Source: Pseudomonas guariconensis (GTDB lineage Bacteria; Pseudomonadota; Gammaproteobacteria; Pseudomonadales; Pseudomonadaceae). From it: a stretch of DNA of 63,423 nucleotides. A model generated the notes under the pieces. That model was not told the origin of the DNA. It ran no database searches and was given only the letters and a program-made list of their open reading frames with translations. The stretch is from contig NZ_JADLJL010000027.1 in the NCBI RefSeq assembly GCF_015680235.1, forward strand, positions 1-63,423. The letters are read 5' to 3'. Positions 24,435 to 33,616 of this stretch are shown piece after piece. The position numbers were made by a program, and so were the translations under genes. The number at the start of each line of letters is the position of its first letter. Position 1 is the first letter of the stretch.

Positions 24435-26588
24435 CTAACTGGCGGAACCGGCTTCTGCCATCCCGCCACCCCCGGCCGTCACCACCTGCACCGACAACCG
24501 CGGGGTCGCCAGATCCAGCCCGGCTTCATCCAGCTGTCGCTTCAAGGCCAGGTTGAACGCCCGCGACACCTCCCATTGTTTGATCGGCGCTGTCTTGAAC
24601 CGTGCCCGCAGGATTGCCGACCCCGACTCGAAGCTCTCCACCCCCTGCAGTTCCAGCGGCGACCAGATATTGCGCCGCATCAGCGGGTCGTTGCGCAGCT
24701 TTTGCCCCACCTCGCGGATCAGCGTGATGGCCTGGTCGATGTTCATGCTGTGCGGGATCGCCACGCGGAAGATCGCGTAGCCGAACTCGCGCGAGTAGTT
24801 CTTGATGCTCTTGATCTCGCTGAAGGGAATGGTGTGCACGATCCCGTCGATATCCCGCAGGCGCACGGTGCGGATGGTCAGCCCCTCCACCGTGCCCAGG
24901 TGGCCGCCGACATCCACGTAGTCGTCGATGGCCAGGGAGTCCTCGATGATGATGAACAGCCCCGTGATCAGGTCCGCCACCAGCGACTGGGCGCCGAAAC
25001 CGATGGCAAGGCCGATGACACCGGCACCGGCCAGCAGCGGCGTGACGTTCATGCCCATGTTGGCCAGGGCGACGATCACCGCGATGATGAAGATCGCCAC
25101 GAACATCACGTTGCGAATCAGCGGCATCATCGTCTGCGCGCGGGCATTGGCCAGGCCGCGGCGCGAGCGCACCAGGGCATGGTGCACGGCGGTGTCGGCG
25201 AGGATCCACACCAGCCAGGCGGCGATCAAGGTCCCGGCCAGGCCCAGCACGCGCACGCTGACCTCATGCCCGCTGCCCTCGGCGAAATTGATCATCGACA
25301 GTCCCCAGACCCGCAGGCCCAGTTCGATGAATACCAGCCAGATGAACAGGTGCACCAGCGCATAGGCAAAGTTGCGCAGGCGTTCGGCGTAGACTTCCTG
25401 GCGCCGGCTGGCCCGCTTCGGGTTGGCGGCGTGGCGGCGCACCAGGCCGTTGAGCACCATGCACACCACCACCAGCACCGTGCACATCAGCGACTGACGC
25501 AGGGCCGTGCTTGTGTCCCCGGCGGAGACGAAGGTGGCGAACAGCGAAATCGCCACCAGGATCAACGCCGGCACGAACCAGAAGCTGCCGAGGATCTCGA
25601 TGGTGTCGCTCAGGGTGCGGCGGGTCAGGCGACGCGACAGCGGTTGGTTGCGGATCAGGTGGGCGATGGGCCGGCGAAAGCGCAGGATGAACAGGCCTGT
25701 GCACACTGCCGCCACCACGTTGGCCAGGGTCGCCAGGGCATGGGCCAGGTGGCTGCCCAGGGCGGTGGTCATGCGCGGGTCGCTCATCGCCTCGCCGAAC
25801 GCGGCGAAGCTGCCGATCAACCACAACGGGCGGAATGCCTGGTGTCGCAGGATGTGCAAGGCCCGGTGGCGATGGGGGCCATCGAGCAGCGAGAAGGCGA
25901 TCACGCAGATCGCCGAGAACAGCGTGCCCACCACCAGGGCATAGGCCAGCACCATGGCCAGCGACTTGCCCAGCGAGGAGGGCAGGGCGAAGCTCAGGTA
26001 CACGGTGAACACCAGGGCGACCAGCCACGGGCCCAGCTTGCGCAAGGCGAAACGCACCAGGTCCCAGGTCCGCGGGTGCTGGGGCAGCTCTTCGGTGAGG
26101 CCGAAACGCAGGCGCACCCGATGGCCGATCCAGTTGAAGGCATAGGCCAGCAGGCTCCAGACCGCGATGATCGCGGCAAAGCCGAACAGGATCGCCGGCC
26201 ATTGATGCACCGGCACCACTAGCGCTGCCAACTCGTCCTGGGCCTGGTCGATTTCCATCGACCAGCGCCGGAACGGGCTGGCCTCGCCGCTGAACTGTTT
26301 CTCCAGGTCATGCAGCGCGCCGCCGATCAGCCCCAGCACGCCTTGCTCGGCGCTGGGCTGCGACTGTTTGGCGGCATCGCGCAGCTTCTTCAGGTCGTTG
26401 AGCAACTGGGTACGCTGTTGGTCGTTCTCCAGGCTCTTGATCACCTCGTCCAGCGATTGGCCCAGAGGCTCTGTGGCCTGCGGCTGCGCAGGCTTGCCCG
26501 CACCGAGCAGGCCGGGCAGGCCGGCGGCCTGTACGGGGGCGATGAAGAGAAACAGCAACAGGGCAAGGCAACGCAGGAGGGCAGGCAC
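24435..26588 (-). CDS. MscS-family mechanosensitive channel (YbiO-like)
   Basis: A 717-residue channel with a signal peptide (MPALLRCLALLLFLFIAPVQAAG), a periplasmic N-terminal region with a coiled stretch (SLENDQQRTQLLNDLKKLRDAA), about ten membrane helices and a C-terminal MscS module. The pore helix is GAGVIGLAIGFGAQSLVADLITGLFIIIED, followed by the beta domain (DYVDVGGHLGTVEGLTIRTVRLRD). It is much longer than MscS itself, as in YbiO. It releases solutes on osmotic down-shock. It is monocistronic. Confidence 0.9.
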   Translation of the reverse strand: MPALLRCLALLLFLFIAPVQAAGLPGLLGAGKPAQPQATEPLGQSLDEVIKSLENDQQRTQLLNDLKKLRDAAKQSQPSAEQGVLGLIGGALHDLEKQFSGEASPFRRWSMEIDQAQDELAALVVPVHQWPAILFGFAAIIAVWSLLAYAFNWIGHRVRLRFGLTEELPQHPRTWDLVRFALRKLGPWLVALVFTVYLSFALPSSLGKSLAMVLAYALVVGTLFSAICVIAFSLLDGPHRHRALHILRHQAFRPLWLIGSFAAFGEAMSDPRMTTALGSHLAHALATLANVVAAVCTGLFILRFRRPIAHLIRNQPLSRRLTRRTLSDTIEILGSFWFVPALILVAISLFATFVSAGDTSTALRQSLMCTVLVVVCMVLNGLVRRHAANPKRASRRQEVYAERLRNFAYALVHLFIWLVFIELGLRVWGLSMINFAEGSGHEVSVRVLGLAGTLIAAWLVWILADTAVHHALVRSRRGLANARAQTMMPLIRNVMFVAIFIIAVIVALANMGMNVTPLLAGAGVIGLAIGFGAQSLVADLITGLFIIIEDSLAIDDYVDVGGHLGTVEGLTIRTVRLRDIDGIVHTIPFSEIKSIKNYSREFGYAIFRVAIPHSMNIDQAITLIREVGQKLRNDPLMRRNIWSPLELQGVESFESGSAILRARFKTAPIKQWEVSRAFNLALKRQLDEAGLDLATPRLSVQVVTAGGGGMAEAGSAS

Positions 26589-26635
26589 CGAAAATCTACC
26601 TCAGGGCAAACGATTGCCGGAGTGTAGAGGATTTT

Positions 26636-26800
26636 TCAGGCCAGTTTCGCGAGGATCTTCCAGCACATGATGCCGAAGATGCCGAGGGTGCCGACCCACA
26701 TCATCAGCACGCCGACATTGCGTTCGCGCAGGCTGAAGCCGATGGTCAGCAACAGCAGGCCGACGAACACCGGCAGGAACAGGGAAAGGAACGGCGACAT
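26636..26800 (-). CDS. Small inner-membrane protein, unknown
   Basis: A 54-residue protein with two hydrophobic helices (SLFLPVFVGLLLLTIGFSL and GVLMMWVGTLGIFGIMCWKIL) joined by RERNV. I do not recognise it. The ATG at 26800 is favoured over one 12 codons earlier because the shorter form begins at the first helix. It lies 47 nt upstream of the MscS-family gene on the same strand. Confidence 0.6.
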   Translation of the reverse strand: MSPFLSLFLPVFVGLLLLTIGFSLRERNVGVLMMWVGTLGIFGIMCWKILAKLA

Positions 26801-26896
26801 GGACAGGCATCCTTCTGCATCAGGGCTATGTAACAAGCATAGCGGGTTGGGCTGCAGGAGGATTGATCAATGGCAGGGTTTGGCGTTTGCCTGGTC

Positions 26897-26955
26897 CGGC
26901 CCTATCGCCGGCAAGCCGGCTCCCACGGGTAGGGCAGCGGTGACGATAGGGCCCG
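26897..26955. repeat. REP, CCTATCGCCGGCAAGCCGGC type
   Basis: One full REP (26900-26926) with a partial inverted partner (GATAGGGCC near 26944). Confidence 0.65.
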
Positions 26956-26974
26956 GTCAGGCAAACCCAAAAGC

Positions 26975-28264
26975 TTACGGCAACTCGCGACTGCGATAGA
27001 ACGCCGTCAACACCTTCACCAGATGCGCCAGGTCCTGGCTGCCGCACAGCTCGCGAATCGAGTGCATGGCGAAGGTCGGCAGGCCGATGTCGACGGTGCG
27101 CACGCCCAGGTGGCTGGCGGTGATCGGGCCGATGGTCGAGCCGCAGCCCATGTCGCTGCGCACCACGAAGCTTTGCACCGGCACTTCCTCGGCCATGCAC
27201 AGGTGGCGGAAGAACCCGGCGGTCTCGCTGTTGGTGGCGTAGCGCTGGTTGTTGTTGACCTTGATCACGGGCCCGGCGTTGAGCTTGGGCCCATGGTTGC
27301 CGTCATGCTTGTCGGCGTAGTTGGGATGCACGCCGTGGGCGTTGTCGGCCGACACCAGCAGCGAACGCTGGATAGTGCGCACGTAGTCGTCGCCGTCGGG
27401 CAACAGGCGTTGCAGGGTCTGTTCGAGCATCGGCCCGTCGGCGCCACAGGCCGAGCAGGAGCCGACCTCTTCGTGGTCGTTGCACACCAGCACGCAGGTC
27501 TCGTCGCTGTCGGCGGTCAGCAGCGCCTGCAGGCCGGCGTAGCACGACAGCAGGTTGTCCAGGCGGGCACCGGCGATGAAGTCGCCGTTCAGGCCGATCA
27601 GTGCGGCGTCCTGGGTGTCGTAGAAGCTCAGCTCGTAATCCAGCACCACGTCGGCATTGAGGTCGTGCTCGCGGGCCAACTGCTCGGTGAGCAGGGCGCG
27701 GAAGTCGACCCGCTCGTCACCGGCGACCTGGGCCAGGATCGGCGGTAGCTCGGTCTGCGGGTTGATCATCCAGCCTTCGTTGGCGGTGCGGTTGAGGTGG
27801 ATGGCCAGGTTGGGGATCACCGCGATCGGCAGCTTGAAGTCCACCAGCTGGCTTTCGACCTTGCCGTCGCGGCGGAAGGTGACCCGACCGGCCAGGGACA
27901 GGTCGCGGTCGAACCAGGGTGCCAGCAGGGCGCCGCCGTAGACTTCGACGCCCAGTTGCAGGAAGCCGTGGCGCTGCAACTCGGGCTGCGGCTTGACCCG
28001 CAGGCACGGGCTGTCGGTATGGGCGCCGACCATGCGGATGCCACCGAGCAGGGGCGATTGCTTGCCCAGCTTGATGGCGATGATCGAGGAGTCGTTGCGG
28101 GTGACGTAGTAGCGGCCACCGGGCACCGTGGCCCAGCTGTCGCGTTCGTCCAGACGCTGGTAGCCGGCGGCCTCCAGGCGCTGGGCGAGGCTCGCGGTGG
28201 CATGGAAGGGCGTCGGGGAGGCCTTGAGGAAATCGATCAGGCCAGCATTCAGGGAATCGCGCAT
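26975..28264 (-). CDS. apeB: M18 family aspartyl-type aminopeptidase
   Basis: A 429-residue zinc aminopeptidase of the M18 family (ApeB/DAP). Visible motifs are GAHTDSPCLRVKP (metal-binding His-Asp), NDHEEVGS (catalytic Glu and metal ligand) and the C-terminal SDMGCGSTIGPITASHLGVRTVDIGLPTFAMHSIRE (metal-binding His). It is cytoplasmic and removes N-terminal acidic or neutral residues from peptides. It starts at ATG 28264 and is monocistronic. Confidence 0.94.
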   Translation of the reverse strand: MRDSLNAGLIDFLKASPTPFHATASLAQRLEAAGYQRLDERDSWATVPGGRYYVTRNDSSIIAIKLGKQSPLLGGIRMVGAHTDSPCLRVKPQPELQRHGFLQLGVEVYGGALLAPWFDRDLSLAGRVTFRRDGKVESQLVDFKLPIAVIPNLAIHLNRTANEGWMINPQTELPPILAQVAGDERVDFRALLTEQLAREHDLNADVVLDYELSFYDTQDAALIGLNGDFIAGARLDNLLSCYAGLQALLTADSDETCVLVCNDHEEVGSCSACGADGPMLEQTLQRLLPDGDDYVRTIQRSLLVSADNAHGVHPNYADKHDGNHGPKLNAGPVIKVNNNQRYATNSETAGFFRHLCMAEEVPVQSFVVRSDMGCGSTIGPITASHLGVRTVDIGLPTFAMHSIRELCGSQDLAHLVKVLTAFYRSRELP

Positions 28265-28320
28265 AACTCACTCCAGACAGCAGTGGCGCGAGTTTAACGC
28301 AGTTGCCTGAAGATTTGTGT

Positions 28321-28392
28321 CGGCCTCATCGCGGGAAAAGCGCCCACAGAGGAAGTGCTATCCCTCTGGGGGCCGGCTTGCCGGCGATTGGG
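28321..28392. repeat. REP pair
   Basis: A diverged REP (CATCGCGGGAAAAGCGCCCACAG) and a full inverted unit (GGGGGCCGGCTTGCCGGCGATTGG) between the pseudouridine synthase and apeB. Confidence 0.6.
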
Positions 28393-28413
28393 CTGATGCA
28401 GGCCGCAGAAGCC

Positions 28414-29049
28414 TCAGAACGGCGCCGGGCACTCGAACTTCAGGCGCTCCCCGGATACCGGGTGGGTAAAGCTCAGCATCGAGGCATGCAGGCATAGCCG
28501 TTCATGGGCCGCCAGCGCCTCGGGGTTGGCATACAGCCGGTCGCCCAGCAACGGGTGGCCGATCGACAACATGTGCACGCGCAACTGGTGCGAACGCCCG
28601 GTGATCGGGGTCAGCTCTACTCGGCAGTGGTCGGCGCAACGCTCGAGCACACGCCAGAAGGTCAGGGCATGCTTGCCTTGTTCGTGGTCCACCACATGGC
28701 GGGGCTTGGTCGGCGGATCGTAGCGCAGGGGCAGGTCGATGCTGCCGCTGTCCAACGCCGGCTGGCCCCAGCACAGGGCGGTGTAGGCCTTCTCGGTCTC
28801 GCGGTCATGGAACTGGCGCGACAGCTCACGATGGCTGTCGGCGTCGCGGGCCAGCAGGATGATGCCGGAGGTCTCCCAGTCCAGGCGGTGGACGATCAGG
28901 GCATCGGGGTAGCCGTTTTCCTGCAGGCGGGTGATCAGGCAGTCCTTGTTGTCTTCGGCGCGACCAGGCACCGACAGCAGCAGGGTGGGCTTGTTGACCA
29001 CCAGGATGGCGGCGTCCTCGAAGAGGATCTGGATGTTCGACAACGGCAT
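28414..29049 (-). CDS. rluA: RluA-family pseudouridine synthase
   Basis: A 211-residue synthase with the catalytic HRLDWETSGIILLARD block (catalytic Asp in RLD) and the ITGRSHQLRVHMLSIGHPLLGDRLYA motif. It has no S4 domain, and the length fits RluA (about 219 residues), which modifies 23S rRNA U746 and tRNA U32. The TruC/RluC/RluD subtypes are longer. The exact target is inferred. Confidence 0.8.
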   Translation of the reverse strand: MPLSNIQILFEDAAILVVNKPTLLLSVPGRAEDNKDCLITRLQENGYPDALIVHRLDWETSGIILLARDADSHRELSRQFHDRETEKAYTALCWGQPALDSGSIDLPLRYDPPTKPRHVVDHEQGKHALTFWRVLERCADHCRVELTPITGRSHQLRVHMLSIGHPLLGDRLYANPEALAAHERLCLHASMLSFTHPVSGERLKFECPAPF

Positions 29050-29071
29050 TGTGGCGTGTTCTCGATAAACA

Positions 29072-29145
29072 CTGTGGGAGCGGGCTTGTCCCGCGATTGC
29101 GTCAGCCGGGGCTTGCGCAATCGCGGGACAAGCCCGCTCCCACAG
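29072..29145. repeat. Perfect inverted REP doublet
   Basis: CTGTGGGAGCGGGCTTGTCC (29072-29091) and its exact inverse ending at 29145 flank a short spacer. This is the cleanest REP pair of the window, between rluA and minE. Confidence 0.85.
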
Positions 29146-29166
29146 GGGTGACCCGATATGGCTGGA

Positions 29167-29421
29167 TCAGCGATCAGGCAGGGTGATGTTCAGCTCCAGG
29201 ATCGAGCAGCTACCCTGGTTCTCGAGTTCGATATGCACGTCGTCGCTGCCGATGTTCACGTACTTGCGGATCACTTCCAGCAGCTCTTTCTGCAGGGCAG
29301 GCAGGTAATCCGGTTCGCTGCGCTGGCCGCGTTCGTGCGCCACGATGATCTGTAGACGCTCTTTCGCTACCGACGCGCTGCTTTGTTTCTGTCTGCCACG
29401 AAAGAAGTCAAAAAGGTTCAT
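29167..29421 (-). CDS. minE: Cell division topological specificity factor MinE
   Basis: An 84-residue MinE with N-terminal membrane-binding residues (MNLFDFFRGRQ), the MinD-binding helix region (SASVAKERLQIIVAHERGQR) and the C-terminal dimerisation part. It drives MinCD oscillation. It is the last gene of minCDE, 3 nt after minD. Confidence 0.96.
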   Translation of the reverse strand: MNLFDFFRGRQKQSSASVAKERLQIIVAHERGQRSEPDYLPALQKELLEVIRKYVNIGSDDVHIELENQGSCSILELNITLPDR

Positions 29422-29424
29422 GGT

Positions 29425-30237
29425 TTACTTGCCTCCAAACAGGCGCGCGAAGAATCCTTGCTTCTGCACATCGATGAACCGCAGTGGCTTCTCTTTGCCC
29501 AGCAGGCGGTCGACGGTGTCGCTGTACGCCTGGCCGGCATCGCTCTGGTCGTCGAGGATGACCGGGATGCCCTGGTTGGAGGCCTTGAGCACGGCCTGGG
29601 ATTCGGGAATCACACCCTTGAGCTTGATCGCCAGGATCTCTTCGACGTCGGCGATGCTGAGCATCTCGCCTTTCTCGACGCGCTCGGGGTGGTAGCGGGT
29701 GATCAGCAGGTGCTCCTTGATCGGCTCCTCGCCGTTCTCGGAGCGGCGCGACTTGCTCGACAGGATGCCCAGCATGCGGTCGGAGTCACGTACCGAGGAC
29801 ACTTCCGGGTTGGTCACCACGATGGCTTCGTCGGCGAAGTACATCGCCAGGTGCGCGCCTTTCTCGATACCGGCCGGGGAGTCGCAGATGACGTAGTCGA
29901 AGGTTTCCTTGAGCTCCATCAGCACCTTCTCGACGCCTTCCTGGGTCAGGGCGTCCTTGTCGCGGGTCTGGCTGGCGGCCAGCACGAACAGGTTCTCCAG
30001 GCGCTTGTCCTTGATCAGGGCCTGCTGCAGGTTGGCCTCGCCGTTGACCACGTTGACGAAGTCGTACACCACGCGGCGCTCGCAGCCCATGATCAGGTCG
30101 AGGTTACGCAGGCCGACGTCGAAGTCGACGATGACAGTCTTGTAGCCGCGCAGAGCGAGGCCGGTACCAATGGCGGCGCTGGTGGTGGTCTTGCCCACAC
30201 CCCCCTTGCCGGAAGTAACCACGAGAATCTTGGCCAA
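29425..30237 (-). CDS. minD: Septum site-determining ATPase MinD
   Basis: A 270-residue ParA-like ATPase with a deviant Walker A (GKGGVGKTT), ICDSPAGIEKGA switch and a C-terminal amphipathic membrane-targeting helix (LRFIDVQKQGFFARLFGGK). It recruits MinC to the membrane. It lies between minC and minE, with a 98-nt gap to minC. Confidence 0.97.
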   Translation of the reverse strand: MAKILVVTSGKGGVGKTTTSAAIGTGLALRGYKTVIVDFDVGLRNLDLIMGCERRVVYDFVNVVNGEANLQQALIKDKRLENLFVLAASQTRDKDALTQEGVEKVLMELKETFDYVICDSPAGIEKGAHLAMYFADEAIVVTNPEVSSVRDSDRMLGILSSKSRRSENGEEPIKEHLLITRYHPERVEKGEMLSIADVEEILAIKLKGVIPESQAVLKASNQGIPVILDDQSDAGQAYSDTVDRLLGKEKPLRFIDVQKQGFFARLFGGK

Positions 30238-30335
30238 GGTGTTTCACCCCTAAATAAAATGGGACAGCGGTCCCTGCAAATACGAAAAACGGCAACAAAG
30301 AAAAAAGTTGCGCTAAAAATGCCGGCAAGTATCCG

Positions 30336-31085
30336 TTAAAGACGGGTGATGTTCAACACATCGCCAGACAGGCTGATCTGCACGCCAGCTCCCCACAGCG
30401 GGTCGCGACGCAGGTCCTCGCACACCTTGTACTGGCCGGCGATCGATACCATCTCCGCGGTCATCTGCTGGCAGAAGATGCGCGCCCGGGTATTGCCCTT
30501 GATGCCCGCCAGTGCGCGGCCACGCATGGCGCCGTACACATGGATGTTGCCGTCGGCGAGAAGTTCCGCACCCGGGCTGACCGAGGCGGTCACCACCAGG
30601 TCGCCGCCCTGGGCGTAGATCTGCTGGCCGCCGCGTACCGGCGCGGTGATGATGCGGGTGGGGCGCACTTCGGGTTCGACCGGTGGCGGCGGCGCGGGGG
30701 CGGGTTCGGGCTTCTTCACCTCGGGCTCCGGCTCCAATGGCCGTTCGCGGGCACCGGAGGGCGGCAGCACCGGCAGATCGATGGCGATCGCCGCGGCGAT
30801 GTCCTCGATGCGGCTGGCGCGCACGGCCAGGGTGCGCAGGCCGTGGTGGCGGCAAACGCGCATCAGGCCGGGCAGGTCGATGGCACCGCCGTCAGCCGAC
30901 AGCTTGTCCAGCGCCAGCACCAACGGCGTGTTGCTGAAGAAATTGGGGGCCTGGGCCACTTTCGCCGCCAGTTGCAGGTCGAGGGCTTCGAGGTCGTTGC
31001 GCGCCAGTTCCAGCACGGTGATGGCAAGCATGCTGCCTTTGAGCTGGAATACGGGGGCGGTATCGGAGGTCTGGTTGAGGCTCAT
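30336..31085 (-). CDS. minC: Septum site-determining protein MinC
   Basis: A 249-residue inhibitor of FtsZ. The N-terminal domain (VFQLKGSMLAITVLELARNDLEALDLQL) is joined by a Glu/Pro-rich linker (about 125-145) to the C-terminal beta-helix (PVRGGQQIYAQGGDLVVTASVSPGAELLADGNIHVYG) that binds MinD and FtsZ. Start codons at 31085 and 31094 both lack a clear ribosome site, and I report the shorter form. The lipid A acyltransferase gene is divergent. Confidence 0.94.
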   Translation of the reverse strand: MSLNQTSDTAPVFQLKGSMLAITVLELARNDLEALDLQLAAKVAQAPNFFSNTPLVLALDKLSADGGAIDLPGLMRVCRHHGLRTLAVRASRIEDIAAAIAIDLPVLPPSGARERPLEPEPEVKKPEPAPAPPPPVEPEVRPTRIITAPVRGGQQIYAQGGDLVVTASVSPGAELLADGNIHVYGAMRGRALAGIKGNTRARIFCQQMTAEMVSIAGQYKVCEDLRRDPLWGAGVQISLSGDVLNITRL

Positions 31086-31204
31086 GGTCTGCATAGACGG
31101 CTTGTTGCGAAAAAAGTGCCCTGACTTATAACGATAAGACCCGTTGGCCGCAACCGCGGGCGAACCGATGTAGAATGCCCACCTTTGTCTTTCCGGAAGC
31201 TTCA

Positions 31205-32140
31205 ATGGAACGCCCGCGTTTTCGTCTTTATTTCCTTCACCCACGGTTCTGGGGCCTGTGGCTGGGTCTGGGCCTGCTGTGGCTGGTGGCGCAGCTGCCG
31301 TACCGCGCGCTGCTGTGCCTGGGCCGCGCCCTGGGCGCGCTGATGTACCGGGTCGCCGGTGAGCGCCGGCGCATCGCTGCGCGCAACCTCGAGCTGTGTT
31401 TCCCTGAGCTTTCCGGCGACGAACGGCAGCGCCTGCTCAAGGAAAACTTCGCCTCCACCGGCATCGCCTTCTTCGAAATGGCCATGAGCTGGTGGTGGCC
31501 CAAGCCACGTTTGGCGCGCCTGGCCCACATCGAGGGCCTGGAGCACCTGCAGGCCGCCCAGCGCGAAGGGCAGGGCGCAATCCTCATGGCCGTGCACTTC
31601 ACCACGCTGGAGATCGGCGCGGCGCTGCTGGGCCAGGCCCATACCATCGACGGCATGTACCGCGAGCATGGCAACCCGTTGTTCGACTACATCCAGCGCC
31701 GTGGCCGCGAACGTCACAACCTCGACTCGCTGGCGGTGGAGCGTGACGACGTACGTGGCATGCTCAAGCTGCTGCGCGGTGGCCGGGCGATCTGGTACGC
31801 CCCGGACCAGGACTACGGCGCCAAGCAGAGCCTGTTCGTGCCCCTGTTCGGCATCCCGGCGGCGACCGTCACTGCCACTACCAAGTTCGCCCGCCTGGGC
31901 AAGGCCCAGGTGATCCCCTTCACCCAGAAGCGCCTGGAGGACGGCAGCGGCTATCGCCTGGTGGTCCACCCGCCGCTCGAGGACTTCCCGGGCGAGACCG
32001 AGGAGGCCGACTGCCTGCGCATCAACCAGTGGGTGGAAAGTGTGCTGCGCGAATGCCCCGAGCAGTATTTGTGGGCGCACCGACGCTTCAAGTCGCGCCC
32101 GCCAGGGGAGCCGCGGCTGTATGACAAGAAAAAGCGCTGA
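31205..32140 (+). CDS. lpxL: Lipid A biosynthesis lauroyl-type acyltransferase (LpxL/HtrB family)
   Basis: A 311-residue inner-membrane acyltransferase with one N-terminal membrane anchor (FWGLWLGLGLLWLVAQLPYRAL) and the HX4E catalytic motif H-FTTL-E, followed by the WYAPDQDYGAKQSLFVPLFG substrate block. It adds a secondary acyl chain to Kdo2-lipid IVA. The choice between LpxL and the paralogues LpxM/LpxP is by overall look only. The start is the ATG at 31205, and a TAGAAT -10-like box lies at about 31171. Confidence 0.87.
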   Translation: MERPRFRLYFLHPRFWGLWLGLGLLWLVAQLPYRALLCLGRALGALMYRVAGERRRIAARNLELCFPELSGDERQRLLKENFASTGIAFFEMAMSWWWPKPRLARLAHIEGLEHLQAAQREGQGAILMAVHFTTLEIGAALLGQAHTIDGMYREHGNPLFDYIQRRGRERHNLDSLAVERDDVRGMLKLLRGGRAIWYAPDQDYGAKQSLFVPLFGIPAATVTATTKFARLGKAQVIPFTQKRLEDGSGYRLVVHPPLEDFPGETEEADCLRINQWVESVLRECPEQYLWAHRRFKSRPPGEPRLYDKKKR

Positions 32141-32159
32141 GCGAGCTTGCCGGTGCCGG

Positions 32160-32236
32160 CTCCAACGCGGGGCAAGCCCGCTCCCACAGAGGCCTGGGTA
32201 GAATCCGTGGGAGCCGGCTTGCCGGCGAGAGAGCCT
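32160..32236. repeat. REP pair
   Basis: AACGCGGGGCAAGCCCGCTC (32164-32183) and GTGGGAGCCGGCTTGCCGGC (32207-32226), of two different REP subtypes. Confidence 0.7.
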
Positions 32237-32269
32237 GGGTAGGCAGAACATCCCTTTCAGGAGAATTCC

Positions 32270-33418
32270 ATGGCCCCACCTCGCACCACCGGCCTGATCC
32301 TCTCCGGCGGCGGTGCCCGCGCCGCCTATCAGGTAGGTGTGCTGGCGGGTATCGCCGAGCTGTTGCCGCCGGGTGCGGCCAACCCGTTCCCGGTGATCGT
32401 CGGCACGTCTGCCGGTGCCATCAACGCTGTCACCCTGGCCAGCGGCGCCACGCGCTTCACCGAGGCGGTGCAGCGTCTGACCACCTTCTGGCAGCATTTT
32501 CGCAGCCACCTGGTATTGCGCAGCGACTGGCCGGGGGTGATCCGCCAGGCCAGCCGCTTCGTCAGCCACAGCCTGCTGGGGGTCGGCGGCCAGGTGCCGG
32601 TGGCGCTGCTGGACAGCAGCCCGCTACGTGCCCTTCTGCAATCGCACCTGGACCTGGACGGCATCGCCCACTCCCTGGCGGCCGAGCAGTTGCGGGCAGT
32701 GGCCATCACCGCCTTCGGCTATGAGTCGGGCCAGGCGGTGACGTTCTACCAGGGGCGCGGTGCCATCGAGCCCTGGTTGCGCCATCGGCGCATCGGTGTG
32801 CCTACCTCGTTGACCATCGACCACCTGCTGGCCAGCTCGGCGATCCCGCTGCTGTTCGCCCCGGTCAAGCTCGACGAGGAATACTTCGGCGACGGTGCGG
32901 TGCGCCAATCGGCACCGATCAGCCCGGCGTTGCACCTGGGAGCTAGCCGGGTGCTGGTGGTCGGTGTCAGCGGCAACCCCCAGCGGCCTTCGGCGCCCAT
33001 GCCGGCCCAGCGCGTGTTCAGCGGCCAGCAGCCGAGCCTTGCGCAGATCGGCGCTCACATGCTCAACAGCACCTTCATTGACAGCCTGGAAGACGACATC
33101 GAGCTGCTGCAGCGCCTCAATCACCTAAGTCATCTGATACCGGCGCACTTGGATGCCCGGCGCCTGGGGCTGGCGCCGATCGAGGTGCTGGTGGTGGCGC
33201 CCAGCCAACCGCTGGACGAAATCGCCGCCCGCCACCGGCGCGAGCTGCCGGCGGCGCTGCGCCTGTTCCTGCGCGGCCCGGGAGCGACCCGGACCAGTGG
33301 GGCGGGGGTACTCAGCTACCTGTTGTTCGAGGCCAGCTACTGCAGTGAGTTGATCGAACTGGGGCGCAAGGATGCCCTGGCCAAGCGGCGGGAGCTGTGC
33401 CAGTTCCTGGGATTATGA
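32270..33418 (+). CDS. Patatin-like phospholipase
   Basis: A 382-residue patatin with oxyanion loop GGGARAAYQVGVL, nucleophile motif GTSAG (serine near residue 46) and catalytic Asp in FGDGAVR. No signal peptide is seen, so it is probably a cytoplasmic or membrane-associated acyl hydrolase. It follows the lipid A acyltransferase gene after a REP pair and has an AGGAG site 8 nt before the ATG. Confidence 0.9.
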   Translation: MAPPRTTGLILSGGGARAAYQVGVLAGIAELLPPGAANPFPVIVGTSAGAINAVTLASGATRFTEAVQRLTTFWQHFRSHLVLRSDWPGVIRQASRFVSHSLLGVGGQVPVALLDSSPLRALLQSHLDLDGIAHSLAAEQLRAVAITAFGYESGQAVTFYQGRGAIEPWLRHRRIGVPTSLTIDHLLASSAIPLLFAPVKLDEEYFGDGAVRQSAPISPALHLGASRVLVVGVSGNPQRPSAPMPAQRVFSGQQPSLAQIGAHMLNSTFIDSLEDDIELLQRLNHLSHLIPAHLDARRLGLAPIEVLVVAPSQPLDEIAARHRRELPAALRLFLRGPGATRTSGAGVLSYLLFEASYCSELIELGRKDALAKRRELCQFLGL

Positions 33419-33430
33419 GGATGTTTTCGC

Positions 33431-33604
33431 GGGCCCAATCGCCGGCAAGCCGGCTCCCACAAGGATTGCGCCAGTTCTTGGACATTTCGCAAGGCAGTTG
33501 CTTGCCCGGCCCAATCGCCGGCAAGCCAGCCGCCTACAGGCGCGGCGGCATCTCTGAAAACAGCGCAGGACAGGTGGGAGCCGGCTTGCCGGCGATTGGG
33601 CCGC
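33431..33604. repeat. Three REP units with a recurring spacer
   Basis: Units at 33433-33460, about 33511-33535 and 33574-33600, the last inverted. The spacer text before the last unit (TCTGAAAACAGCGCAGGACA, 33552-33571) recurs before a REP at about 36400-36419 and, in inverse form, after REPs at about 53420 and 54735. Confidence 0.7.
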
Positions 33605-33616
33605 AGCGCGGCCCCA

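Noticed and set aside
33431..33604. Several near-identical short repeats, considered as a CRISPR array
   Set aside because: The units alternate in orientation, spacing is irregular, the spacers themselves recur, and no cas genes are present; they are REP elements.
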